This document shows positions 24,732 through 33,116 of a stretch of 64,000 bases of DNA, piece after piece. The position numbers and the translations under genes are program-made. The notes beneath the pieces are model-generated. The model ran no database searches, had not been told where the DNA came from, and saw only the letters and a program-made list of their open reading frames with translations. Location of the stretch: assembly GCA_902778055.1 (NCBI GenBank), contig CACYWL010000002.1:4269-68268 (forward strand). The letters are read 5' to 3'. Each line of letters opens with the position of its first letter. Within the stretch, counting starts at the first letter, position 1. Source of the DNA: an uncultured Eubacteriales bacterium (GTDB taxonomy: Bacteria; Bacillota; Clostridia; Christensenellales; Aristaeellaceae).

Positions 24732-25892
24732 TCAGATCATCCAGGCCAGCACCGCGTTCCGGATCTTCCGGGTCACCGGTCCCGTGCCCGTATCCGCCAC
24801 ATTCTGATTCAGCAGCAGCGTCATCTTCTGATGCGGGAAATTGGCAAAGTAGGTGCCCAGCCATCCGTCCCAGCCGTATTCTCCGAGGCAGGCCAGTCCG
24901 GGGACCTCTCCCGGGTTCTCGCAGACCCGCATCAGCTTGCCGTAGTTGTAGCCCTCCAGGCCGCCCCAGCGCCACTTCAGCTCCACCTGGCTCCGGGTCA
25001 TCCAGTCCACCGTCGCCCGGGACAGGATCCTCCGGTCCTTGTATTCGCCCTCGTGCAGCAGCATGGAGGCGAAATGCCGGTAATCGTCCAGCGTGGAGAC
25101 CAGCCCCGCGCCGCCGGATTCAAAGGCCGGTTCCCGGGTATAGTTCCCGACATTCAGGTGCCTGCATTCCATGACCTGAATGCCTTCCGGGGTGCGCTTT
25201 GCGCAGGTCACCAGCCGGTCCGCCTTTTCCTCCGGGACATAAAACCCGGTATCCTCCATCTCCAGCGGCTCAAAAAACTCCTCCTGCAGGAAACGGCCGA
25301 AGCGTTTCCCGCTGGCCGTCTCCACCACCGCGCCAAGCACATCCGCGCAGGTGGAATACCGGTAATCCGTCCCGGGCTGGAAGGCCAGCGGCAGCTTGCC
25401 GATCTCATTGGCCATTTCCACCGTGGTGTATCCCCCGCCGGCATCCATGGCCGCCTGGTTCTTCTCAAAGAGCTCGGCCGCGTACTGCCCCGGCGCGTCC
25501 TCCATGGGGTAGCACAGCCCCGCGCACATCCCCATCAGATCCATCAGCTTGACGGACCGGGCCGCGGGAATCAGCTCCCCGTCCTTTCCCAGCACCTTCG
25601 GGTTGGCGAACCCGGGCAGATATTTTTCCACCGGGTCGTTCATATCGATGATCCCCCGCTCCATCAGCAGGCAGACCGCCGCGGAGGTAATCGGCTTGGA
25701 CTGGCTGTACAGCCGGAAGATGGTATCCCGGGCGATTTCCTTTCCCGTCCCCGGATCCTTCCCGGCCTGAGCATAGCAGACCGTCTTGTCCTTGTGCAGC
25801 ACCAGCACATTCGCGCAGGGCAGCTCGCCCTCCGCGATCGCATTTTCGAGCAGACCTTCGATTTTCTTTTCCAGTTCGGTTTCCCTGGCCAT
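24732..25892 (-). CDS. Serine hydrolase of the beta-lactamase / DD-peptidase fold
   Basis: This 386-residue class C beta-lactamase-like hydrolase has a nucleophile motif SQSK (residues 63-66, S-x-x-K) and a Tyr motif at about 155-160 (YRYST). It has no signal peptide, so an intracellular esterase role (for example deacetylating or demethylating sugars) is more likely than a penicillin-binding one. The ATG at 25892 follows AAGGAGG; the upstream in-frame ATG at 25952 falls inside the promoter. It is first gene of a probable leftward unit with the aldo/keto reductase and GH43. Confidence 0.88.
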   Translation of the reverse strand: MARETELEKKIEGLLENAIAEGELPCANVLVLHKDKTVCYAQAGKDPGTGKEIARDTIFRLYSQSKPITSAAVCLLMERGIIDMNDPVEKYLPGFANPKVLGKDGELIPAARSVKLMDLMGMCAGLCYPMEDAPGQYAAELFEKNQAAMDAGGGYTTVEMANEIGKLPLAFQPGTDYRYSTCADVLGAVVETASGKRFGRFLQEEFFEPLEMEDTGFYVPEEKADRLVTCAKRTPEGIQVMECRHLNVGNYTREPAFESGGAGLVSTLDDYRHFASMLLHEGEYKDRRILSRATVDWMTRSQVELKWRWGGLEGYNYGKLMRVCENPGEVPGLACLGEYGWDGWLGTYFANFPHQKMTLLLNQNVADTGTGPVTRKIRNAVLAWMI

Positions 25893-25923
25893 TTCGTTTT
25901 TCCTCCTTCGATCCATTGCCTGC

Positions 25924-25952
25924 ATTATAAGCGATTTCCCTTCCGGTGACAA
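25924..25952 (-). promoter_or_regulatory. Promoter of the serine hydrolase unit
   Basis: Minus strand TTGTCA (25947-25952), 17 bp, TATAAT (25924-25929), directly upstream of the AAGGAGG at the gene start. Confidence 0.7.
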
Positions 25953-25973
25953 TTCCCCGGATTCACAGAAAAT

Positions 25974-26000
25974 GCGCGGCGGGAACGCTGCCCGCCGCGC
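25974..26000 (-). terminator. Terminator after the orphan binding protein gene
   Basis: GCGCGGCGGG (25974-25983) pairs perfectly with CCCGCCGCGC (25991-26000), with T-rich sequence on the leftward side. It insulates the next transcription unit. Confidence 0.8.
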
Positions 26001-26017
26001 GAGAAAAATGGACTTGT

Positions 26018-27160
26018 TTACCGCTGACAGTGCCGGAGGATGAAATCCGCCGTCCCGGCATTCTCCAGAATAAAGGCCGGATCCTCCATCACCAGCGTAT
26101 TTTTCCAGACATCGACGGGCAGATCGCCCTCGTTGACCTTGATCTCCGGATTCGGGGAATAGGAGCCGATGTTCTTTCCCCAGGGTCGGAAGCCCTCCTG
26201 CGTCATCAGGTATTCGATGAACAGCATGGCGGTATACGGGCGGGAGGCCCGGGAATTCACCATCGCATACATCGGATACATGAAGCCCGCGAAGGGCTCC
26301 ACCGTGTATCCGTTCTCGGAGGCGTCATACTGTGCGACGGTCAGGTTGTCCGTCATCACGGAGGAGGAGCGGACCTTGCTCAGCACAAACAGGCCGATCT
26401 TTCCGGCCGCTTCTTCCTGGCTGACCTCCTCGGCAATCGTGGTGTCGGATTTGCCGAAGCTCACATTGTCCAGAAATTCCGCGACCCATTTGAAGCCCGC
26501 GTTCTGATATCCGCCCAGGTCGATTTCCTCGCCCTTCCAGGTCCGGTACGCATCTGCCAGCTTCGCCGCCCATTCGTCCCCGGTGCACATGATCAGGAAG
26601 TTCATGTTCACCTGCTCGTTCTCCGGGTTCTTGAAAAGGATCCGGTCCTTCATCTCCGGGGCCGTCAGCTCCCACACGTTCCGCAGGGCCGGCACATTCT
26701 CCCCCAGATGATTGTAGACGAAGAGCTTGTTCAGAAACTGATGCACCAGGGCCGGCTGCCGGTCCTTCTCCTCCAGCACATCCTTCACCGCGGCCGGCAC
26801 AAAATTGACCACCAGGCCTTCTTCAATGGCTTCGGTCAGCTGGGCCCCGTCCTGGATCATGACCATGTCGGCGGCTTCGCTCCCGCTTTCGCTGCGCAGC
26901 TTGGGATAGATCTCCTGATCCTTCATGTTGTTGGATTCCGTCGGAATATTGTACAGCGTCATGAACTCTTCCGCCGCCGCGGAGATCCGGCTGGTATTGC
27001 CGTACACGATGAAATTTCCGGTCTCGGCCAGCGCCTTTTCGACCAGCTCTTCATGGGACATGGCCTCCCCGGCCTTCACGTCCGCGGCCGGATCCCCCAG
27101 CGAAACCGCGCTGAACAGCACCATCATCATGGCCAGAAGGATCGCGAACCGTTTTTTCAT
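26018..27160 (-). CDS. ABC-type extracellular solute-binding protein (orphan)
   Basis: The 380-residue protein has a signal peptide (residues 1-21) and a type II periplasmic-binding fold with stretches like FIVYGNTSR and MSHEELVEKALAE, reminiscent of iron(III)- or polyamine-type binding proteins. No permease or ATPase accompanies it. No lipobox Cys is visible. It is flanked by its own promoter and terminator, so it is monocistronic. The ligand cannot be told from the sequence. Confidence 0.85.
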   Translation of the reverse strand: MKKRFAILLAMMMVLFSAVSLGDPAADVKAGEAMSHEELVEKALAETGNFIVYGNTSRISAAAEEFMTLYNIPTESNNMKDQEIYPKLRSESGSEAADMVMIQDGAQLTEAIEEGLVVNFVPAAVKDVLEEKDRQPALVHQFLNKLFVYNHLGENVPALRNVWELTAPEMKDRILFKNPENEQVNMNFLIMCTGDEWAAKLADAYRTWKGEEIDLGGYQNAGFKWVAEFLDNVSFGKSDTTIAEEVSQEEAAGKIGLFVLSKVRSSSVMTDNLTVAQYDASENGYTVEPFAGFMYPMYAMVNSRASRPYTAMLFIEYLMTQEGFRPWGKNIGSYSPNPEIKVNEGDLPVDVWKNTLVMEDPAFILENAGTADFILRHCQR

Positions 27161-27266
27161 GCCTCAGACCTCCCTTTCGCAGCGAACATCGAGCCCTTCC
27201 CCTGTTCCGGAAAAGCCGGCTTTCTCCCGTCGGCCTTCTGTTCTCTTTCCGTATTGCGCTTTTCTG

Positions 27267-27295
27267 ATTATACCCTTTCCGCCGCTGATTTTCAA
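27267..27295 (-). promoter_or_regulatory. Promoter of the orphan binding protein gene
   Basis: Minus strand TTGAAA (27290-27295), 17 bp, TATAAT (27267-27272). Confidence 0.7.
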
Positions 27296-27357
27296 TTCCC
27301 GTTTTCTGTGCTATCATACCTCCGTTCAACGAAAAAAGGCTGTGCGGAGGGGAAAAC

Positions 27358-27918
27358 ATGAGAATCAGAAAATCAATGGAGCAGGATGTACCCAGGATGA
27401 TGGAGATCTACGCCTTTGCCCGCGCCTTCATGGCTTCCCACGGCAATCCGAATCAGTGGGGGCCGACCTGCTGGCCGCCGGAGGACCTGATCCGCCAGGA
27501 TATCCGGGAAGGCCGCAGCTATGTCTGTCTCAGCGATACGGGCCGGATCATCGGCACCTTCTTTTTTACCCAGGGGCCGGACGTCGAGCCCACCTACCGG
27601 GAGATCACGGACGGGGCCTGGCGGGATCCCGGTCCCTACGGCGTTGTGCACCGCATCGCGGGGGACGGGTCCGAGAAAGGGATCGGTTCCTTCTGCATCC
27701 GCTGGGCTTTCAGTCAGTGCGGTCATCTGCGGATCGATACCCACGGGGATAATCTCGTCATGCAGAGCCTGCTCCGAAAGCTGGGCTTTGAGCATTGCGG
27801 CACCATTTTCGTCCATGAGGATCGCGATCCCCGTCTCGCCTTTGAAAAATCGGAGAGGATGGAAGCCGGTCCGCTTACCACACCCGGCGGATCAGCTCCA
27901 GCTCAGACAGGCCGTTGA
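27358..27918 (+). CDS. GNAT family N-acetyltransferase
   Basis: The 186-residue GNAT-fold acetyl-CoA-dependent N-acyltransferase begins MRIRKSMEQDVPRMMEIYAFARAFM, and the acetyl-CoA-binding region GDGSEKGIGSFCIRWAF replaces the usual R/Q-x-x-G-x-G/A. IDTHGDNLVMQSLLRKLGFEHCGTI is the typical C-terminal stretch. GGAGGGG precedes the ATG. The last 44 bp overlap the convergent DUF308 gene. The substrate is unknown. Confidence 0.9.
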   Translation: MRIRKSMEQDVPRMMEIYAFARAFMASHGNPNQWGPTCWPPEDLIRQDIREGRSYVCLSDTGRIIGTFFFTQGPDVEPTYREITDGAWRDPGPYGVVHRIAGDGSEKGIGSFCIRWAFSQCGHLRIDTHGDNLVMQSLLRKLGFEHCGTIFVHEDRDPRLAFEKSERMEAGPLTTPGGSAPAQTGR

Positions 27919-28369
27919 GCACCAGGGCCACCCCGGCCAGGAAGATCACCGTGCTGAGCACAAATCCCGGATGGAACACCACCAGCGCCCCCAGCACGAT
28001 GGTCAGCACCGGCCCCAGCATGGTCGTCTTCGGATAGTTCATATTTCTGGCCGCCATCAGGTTGCTTACCCCGGCGGCGATAATGGCGATGCCCACCAGC
28101 ACCGGAACCAGATTCACAATCGTCGGAGCCAGCCACCGGGCCAGCAGACCCAGCACCGCAGCGCCGCAGGCATACCCCAGCTTGACCCTGTCATGGTCTC
28201 CGCGGATAAAATAAAGCACCAGATACGCCGCCGCCGCAAGGAAGAGCGCATAGCCGACCATCCGCAGCAGGTTTTCCGGCGCGTGCCTGCGCGAAATCAT
28301 GAGATAAATTCCCGTCACGATGCTGAGCACCGCCATCACCGTCTTGTTCCGAATCAACTGCTGAATCAT
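27875..28369 (-). CDS. DUF308 / HdeD-like membrane protein
   Basis: This 164-residue very hydrophobic protein has about six short transmembrane helices arranged as repeats, each with a small-residue-rich G-x-x-x-x-x-G character, as in the HdeD/DUF308 family. The function of the family is unclear (acid stress in enterobacteria). It is the third gene of the leftward PadR-DUF4097 unit, which suggests a membrane role in envelope-stress response. It overlaps the GNAT gene tail-to-tail. Confidence 0.82.
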   Translation of the reverse strand: MIQQLIRNKTVMAVLSIVTGIYLMISRRHAPENLLRMVGYALFLAAAAYLVLYFIRGDHDRVKLGYACGAAVLGLLARWLAPTIVNLVPVLVGIAIIAAGVSNLMAARNMNYPKTTMLGPVLTIVLGALVVFHPGFVLSTVIFLAGVALVLNGLSELELIRRVW

Positions 28370-28438
28370 TGTTTTTTACCCCTTTCCTTTTACCCTTTTC
28401 CTGCGGCCGGGCAGTCAGCCCGGCCGCGTTTTTCACCT

Positions 28439-29611
28439 TTATCCGCTGATCCTCAGGCTGCCGCTGACCGTGTTGGCCTCGATGGTCACCGGCGCCTCCT
28501 GCGTCAGATCCACGCCGTGGGTGCGGATCTCCCCGGAGACCGACTGCAGTTTCGCCGCCGCCTCTTTGCGTTCTCCCTTCAGCCGCACATGCACGCTGCC
28601 GGAAACCGTGTTCGCCTTCACCTCCGCGGGCAGATCATCCGCCAGCTCGAGGGACAGATCCCCGCTGGTCGCGTTCAGATTCATCATCCGGATCCGGCCC
28701 GACGCTTCCGTGTCCCCGCTGGTGCTGTTCGTCTCCAGCACTCCCGCGTCTCCGTCCCAGGTGATGTCGCCGCTGACCGTATTCACCCGGACCGTGGCCG
28801 CGCTCATATGGAGCTCCGCGTCTCCGCTGGTGGAGGAGATTTCTGTTTCCGGCAGCAGGACGCCCTGATCCAGGCTGACCCGGATGTCCCCGCTGGTGGT
28901 TCCCAGCACAAACCCTTCTCCCGGCACGGCATCCTTCCAGCTGATGTCCCCGCCCGTGGTGCGCAGGCGAATCTGAGGATGACAGCCCTCCGGCAGCCGC
29001 AGCACGAGCCGAGTTTCGGATCCCTCGCTCATTCTTCCGATCTTCCCGGAGATCAGCTGGGATACGTTCTGGGCCAGCCGGTTCATCGCGTCTCCGAAGT
29101 GGTCAAAGCTGCTGAAGCTTTCCTCCCAGGAAATGCCGCGGAACAGGTTTTCCGTGGCCCGCTCCTGCCAGATCCGAAGGGTGCCGTCCTCCTGAAGCTC
29201 GTAGTGCACCGCGCCCTGCTTCTCCAGAACGATTTTTTCTCCCCCGGAAACGACCTCCACGTCGCAGCCCGTCAGCTGCGCCTGAATGGCCCGGACCGCC
29301 TCCGGCCCGAACGCGGCCGAATCCTCCTCCGGTTTTTTCGCTTCAGGCTGCATCTTTTCCTGCTCCGGAGCGATATTTTCGTCTTCCGTTTTCGCTTCCC
29401 TCCGGGGGTATTCCTTCAGCACATCCTCCATGCCCTTCAGGCTTTCCATCACCGCTGCCAGGGCCTCTTCCTCGCTCAGCCCGTTGCGGACCAGGTCCTC
29501 AAAGCGGTCCTGGCAGTTGTTCTGCACCTCCTCGTACAGGGCCTGTACCTCTTCCGAAGGCTGAACATCTCTGAAAAGCAGCTCAATCATCTGTGTGACT
29601 CTGGTATTCAT
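28439..29611 (-). CDS. DUF4097 beta-repeat protein with N-terminal DUF1700/HAAS-like domain
   Basis: The 390-residue protein has an N-terminal helical domain (residues 1-70, with LSEEEALAAVMESLKGMEDVL) resembling the HAAS/DUF1700 region of proteins partnered with PadR regulators, then an acidic linker (70-105). The C-terminus is a right-handed beta-repeat domain (about 165-390) with recurring SGD phrases (TTGGDI, TTSGDI, STSGDA, TVSGDI, TSGDLSLEL), the DUF4097 hallmark. It starts 4 bp after the PadR stop, so the two are tightly coupled. No membrane segment is visible. Confidence 0.88.
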   Translation of the reverse strand: MNTRVTQMIELLFRDVQPSEEVQALYEEVQNNCQDRFEDLVRNGLSEEEALAAVMESLKGMEDVLKEYPRREAKTEDENIAPEQEKMQPEAKKPEEDSAAFGPEAVRAIQAQLTGCDVEVVSGGEKIVLEKQGAVHYELQEDGTLRIWQERATENLFRGISWEESFSSFDHFGDAMNRLAQNVSQLISGKIGRMSEGSETRLVLRLPEGCHPQIRLRTTGGDISWKDAVPGEGFVLGTTSGDIRVSLDQGVLLPETEISSTSGDAELHMSAATVRVNTVSGDITWDGDAGVLETNSTSGDTEASGRIRMMNLNATSGDLSLELADDLPAEVKANTVSGSVHVRLKGERKEAAAKLQSVSGEIRTHGVDLTQEAPVTIEANTVSGSLRISG

Positions 29612-29615
29612 GCGA

Positions 29616-30008
29616 TCATTCCTCCACTCGAATTACAGGGATTTCATTCTCTTTCGGTTCGTGAAGCACCGTACGGGGCTTTCCGTCGCCCAGCAGGGTG
29701 TTCAGCACGCCCCTGGTTTCCTTCCAGGCCAGCAGATCCTCCGCCAACCGGTTCCGCCCTTCGACCGTAATGGAATAGTATCTTCTCCGGGCGCCTGAGC
29801 CTTCGTTTCCCCAGTAGCTGATGATGTATCCCCCGTTTTCCATCCTGCGGAATGCGGTATACAGCGTTGCCTCCTTCAGCTCCAGCGCTCCGTGGGACTG
29901 CTCCGAAATCCGCTTGGTGATTTCGTATCCGTAGCTGTCCGAATCCAGCAGCTGGTTCAGGATGATCGTGTCCGTATACCCTCGCAGCAGGTCCGCCGAT
30001 AATGCCAT
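29616..30008 (-). CDS. PadR family transcriptional regulator
   Basis: The 130-residue protein has a winged helix (TIILNQLLDSDSYGYEITKRI, then LKEATLYTAFRRMENGGYI) followed by the short C-terminal dimer helix. PadR proteins repress nearby membrane or efflux genes and themselves. The ATG at 30008 follows AAAGGAGG. The upstream ATG at 30101 would read through the promoter and is rejected. It heads a three-gene unit with DUF4097 and DUF308. Confidence 0.93.
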   Translation of the reverse strand: MALSADLLRGYTDTIILNQLLDSDSYGYEITKRISEQSHGALELKEATLYTAFRRMENGGYIISYWGNEGSGARRRYYSITVEGRNRLAEDLLAWKETRGVLNTLLGDGKPRTVLHEPKENEIPVIRVEE

Positions 30009-30033
30009 TTCCCGGCCTCCTTTCGTCTGAATG

Positions 30034-30067
30034 AGTATACTATAATCCAATATACTTCGCCTGTCAA
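30034..30067 (-). promoter_or_regulatory. padR promoter with overlapping dyad operator
   Basis: Minus strand TTGACA (30062-30067), 17 bp, TATAGT (30039-30044). AGTATA (30034-30039) and TATACT (30051-30056) form an inverted repeat lying over the -10 and spacer. This is where PadR proteins usually bind for autorepression. Confidence 0.75.
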
Positions 30068-30153
30068 GGTATTTCGCAAAAAAAATTATCTTTTCTGCCA
30101 ATATTCCTTTTTACCCGAGGATCTTTTCGGCCCGCCCGGTCCGCTTTTCCGGC

Positions 30154-30182
30154 TTGCGGAGCCCTTCTCCCTGCGGTACAAT
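30154..30182 (+). promoter_or_regulatory. Promoter of the PfkB kinase gene
   Basis: TTGCGG (30154-30159), 17 bp, TACAAT (30177-30182), about 32 bp before the ATG at 30215. Confidence 0.6.
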
Positions 30183-30214
30183 AGGGCCAGAGACAGATAC
30201 GGAGGGGAACCGCC

Positions 30215-31153
30215 ATGAAAAACGGCATCGTCATCATTGGAACCGTCTTTGTGGACATCAAGGGGTACCCGCTGGACAAATATATTCCCGGCGGGCGGAA
30301 TGCGGGCCGGGTCGTTCAGGTGCACGGCGGGGTCACCCGCAACGTGGCGGAGGACATCGCCAATGTGGAGCTCCGCCCCACCTTTGTCACCGTGGTCAAC
30401 GATGACGGCGCCGGGCGGGATGTGGTGGAAAGGCTGCAGCAGCGCCGGGTGAACACCCGCTACATCCGTTCCTGTCCGGAAGGAATGGGAACCTGGCTCG
30501 CCGTCTTTGACAACAGCGGGGACGTCGTGGCCTCCATCTCCAGGCGTCCGGATCCGTCCCTGATCTCGGTGATTCTCGAGGAGCAGGGGGATGAAATCTT
30601 CTCGGAGGCGGATGCCGTGGCGGTTGAGGTGGATATTGACGAATCCATTATGAAGCGCATTCTTCTGCTGGCCGAAAGGTACGGGAAAAAGGTGTACGCC
30701 CTGGTCTCCAATATGAGCATCGCCGTGGAGCGGCGGGATCTGCTCCGCCGGGTGGACTGCTTTGTCTGCAACGCGCAGGAGGCCGGCATCCTCTTCACCG
30801 AGGAATATGAGGATAGGCCGCCCCAGGCCCTGGCCTCCCTCCTCGCGGATCGGGTCCGTGCCGGAGAGCTTCGCAGCATGGTGATGACCCTGGGGGGGCA
30901 GGGGGCCGTTTTCGCGGATCAGGAGGGCTGCAGCGGCTGGATTCCTCCCGTCAATGTGGATGTGGTGGATACCACCGGCTGCGGGGATGCCTTTTTCGCC
31001 GGAGTCTGCATGGGGCTGACCTACGGAAAAGGGCTGGAGGAGGCCTGCCAGATCGGAACCCGGCTGGCCGCCTCCGTCATCTCCACCCGGGAGAATGTCT
31101 GTCCCCGTTTCCTTCCCGCCGAGTTCGGCCTGCCCGCGCCGGAGGAGGACTGA
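30215..31153 (+). CDS. PfkB family carbohydrate kinase
   Basis: This 312-residue ribokinase-fold sugar or nucleoside kinase has a glycine-rich N-terminal region with GGVTRNVAEDIANV and a C-terminal signature DTTGCGDAFFAG (252-263), where the usual DTxGAGD has Cys in place of Ala; the catalytic Asp is D258. The sugar is not identifiable. 2-keto-3-deoxygluconate is conceivable given the pectin genes, but the N-terminus is not typical KdgK. It is transcribed alone from its own promoter. Confidence 0.88.
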   Translation: MKNGIVIIGTVFVDIKGYPLDKYIPGGRNAGRVVQVHGGVTRNVAEDIANVELRPTFVTVVNDDGAGRDVVERLQQRRVNTRYIRSCPEGMGTWLAVFDNSGDVVASISRRPDPSLISVILEEQGDEIFSEADAVAVEVDIDESIMKRILLLAERYGKKVYALVSNMSIAVERRDLLRRVDCFVCNAQEAGILFTEEYEDRPPQALASLLADRVRAGELRSMVMTLGGQGAVFADQEGCSGWIPPVNVDVVDTTGCGDAFFAGVCMGLTYGKGLEEACQIGTRLAASVISTRENVCPRFLPAEFGLPAPEED

Positions 31154-31206
31154 TCCCCGGCCGCCGCCGCAGGCCTCCGCCTTCCCCCGGGCTCCGCGGC
31201 CGGAGC

Positions 31207-32823
31207 TTATCCCTTCATCAGGGCGCGGATTTTCTCCGTCAGTTCCCTGATTTCTCCGTTGGAGTGTTCCTTCATCCTCTCCGCGTATTCGACGAGAGCC
31301 TCCGCATTCTCAATCAGCGTCCTGTACAGCTGGCTGTGCTTCTCTCTCGACGCGGAAGTGTTTTCATTCCTCCGGCCTTCCTTCTTCCGCCAGACCGGAT
31401 CGGTCAGCCGGATCCATTCTCCCTTCTTCAGATCAAACACCGAGCCGGAATAGGGCGCGGCCGCCTCCACGCCGAACCGGCTCCTGATCTCTCCCGCCAG
31501 GCCCGTGCAGGATTCGTCATCCCCGTGGTTGACAAAGACCAGGGCCGGTTTTTTCTGCATGCCGCCGATCCAGCCCAGCAGCCCCTCCCGGTCCGCGTGG
31601 CCGGAGATGCTGTCCATGACCGCGGTCTCCGCGTGAACCTCGATGGTCTCTCCCAGGATTTTGACCGCCTTCGCTCCGTCGTGGATGATCCGGCCCAGCG
31701 TGCCCACCGCCTGATATCCGACGAACAGCACCGTGTTCCGCGCATCCCAGAGCCGGTGCTTCAGATGATGCCGGATGCGGCCGCCCTCGCACATGCCGCC
31801 CGAGGCGATGATCACCTTCGGCTCGGTATTCTCGTTCAGCGCCTTGGATTCCTCCGCGGTGACCAGCGTATGCAGTCCCTCGAACCAGATGGGGTTTTCC
31901 CCGTCCTTCATGACCTCCCTGGTTTCATCGTCCAGGCAGTCCATCCCGCACTGCAGATAGATCGCCGTCGCCTCGTTGGCCAGCGGGCTGTCCACATAGA
32001 CCGGAAAATCCGGATAGCTTCCCAGCAGCCCGTTCTGCTTGATTTCCCGAAAAAAATACAGCAGCTCCTGCGTCCGGCCGACGGCAAAGGACGGGATGAT
32101 GACCGTGCCGCCCCGCCGGAAGGTCCGCTCCAGCACCTCCGTCAGGAACGGAATCGGATCCTTCTTTTTTTCATGCACACGGGTGCCGTAGGTCGACTCA
32201 ATGACCAGGTAATCCGCGTCCGACAGGGGCTGCGGGTCCCGGATGATGGGCTGATCCGTGTTCCCCAGATCCCCGCTGAAAACCAGCTTCCTGGCTTCCC
32301 CGTCCTCCTCCAGGAAAAACTCAATGAAGGAGGAGCCCAGCAGGTGCCCCGCGTCCGTAAACCGGACCGTCAGGTTTTCATCCACCGGGACCATCCTTCC
32401 GTACTCGCAGGGGCGGAAAAGCTTCATGACCTTTTCCACATCCTCCGCGGTGTACTCCGGTTCCGCGGCCGGCAGCCCGATGCGGAGGTTCTTCTTCGTC
32501 TGGCTGGCCGCGTCGCTTTCCTGAATCTGGGCACTGTCCGCCAGCATGATGCTGCACAGATTTTCCGTCTCCGGCGTGGTGTAGATTGTTCCCCGGAAGC
32601 CGTCCCGGTACAGCTTGGGCAGCATGCCGGAATGGTCGATATGGGCATGGGTCAGAAACACATATTCGATCGCGGACGCGGAGACCGGCGTATCCTGCAT
32701 TTCCAGCTCGTTCTCCCCCTGCTCCATCCCGCAGTCCACCAGGAAAAAGCGTCCATCCATCCATTCCACCAGCGTCCGGCTGCCCGTCACCTGATGCGCG
32801 GCGCCCAGAAAGGTGATTTTCAT
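31207..32823 (-). CDS. MBL-fold / beta-CASP ribonuclease-like hydrolase
   Basis: The 538-residue protein has the MBL motif THAHIDHSG (H59, H61, D63, H64), a beta-CASP insertion (about 170-400, with VIPSFAVGRTQELL and ASGGMCEGGRIRHHLKH) and the C-terminal metal-binding GHADREGLLGWI. Proteins with this layout are CPSF73-like RNases. The C-terminal 60 residues are charged and helical. It is transcribed from a strong divergent promoter. An RNA-processing role is inferred from the family. Confidence 0.9.
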   Translation of the reverse strand: MKITFLGAAHQVTGSRTLVEWMDGRFFLVDCGMEQGENELEMQDTPVSASAIEYVFLTHAHIDHSGMLPKLYRDGFRGTIYTTPETENLCSIMLADSAQIQESDAASQTKKNLRIGLPAAEPEYTAEDVEKVMKLFRPCEYGRMVPVDENLTVRFTDAGHLLGSSFIEFFLEEDGEARKLVFSGDLGNTDQPIIRDPQPLSDADYLVIESTYGTRVHEKKKDPIPFLTEVLERTFRRGGTVIIPSFAVGRTQELLYFFREIKQNGLLGSYPDFPVYVDSPLANEATAIYLQCGMDCLDDETREVMKDGENPIWFEGLHTLVTAEESKALNENTEPKVIIASGGMCEGGRIRHHLKHRLWDARNTVLFVGYQAVGTLGRIIHDGAKAVKILGETIEVHAETAVMDSISGHADREGLLGWIGGMQKKPALVFVNHGDDESCTGLAGEIRSRFGVEAAAPYSGSVFDLKKGEWIRLTDPVWRKKEGRRNENTSASREKHSQLYRTLIENAEALVEYAERMKEHSNGEIRELTEKIRALMKG

Positions 32824-32962
32824 ACCCGTCCTTCCTTTCTCTGTAAAGCCGCTCCCTGTCGCAGCGGCTGATCTGTCCGGGATCCGCGGTGTCCGCCCGG
32901 AGGAAGCCTTTCTTCCGGACCCCTGCGTTTCGGGCGGATCCCTTCCCTTTGTCTTTTTTCTG

Positions 32963-32992
32963 ATTATACCAATACTGCCGCCCGTTCTGCAA
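32963..32992 (-). promoter_or_regulatory. Promoter of the beta-CASP gene
   Basis: Minus strand TTGCAG (32987-32992), 18 bp, TATAAT (32963-32968). Confidence 0.65.
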
Positions 32993-33055
32993 ATATTTCT
33001 TTTCCCCCGCTGGTCGCCGCCGGCCTGTCGTTTCCGGTCCCTTCCTTCTCAATAC

Positions 33056-33084
33056 TTGCGTTTCCCGATGCATTTCGGTATAAT
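33056..33084 (+). promoter_or_regulatory. Promoter of fucO
   Basis: TTGCGT (33056-33061), 17 bp, TATAAT (33079-33084), about 32 bp before the start codon and back-to-back with the beta-CASP promoter. Confidence 0.7.
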
Positions 33085-33116
33085 ATTGCTGATATTTTCA
33101 CAAAGGAGGGCTGCCC

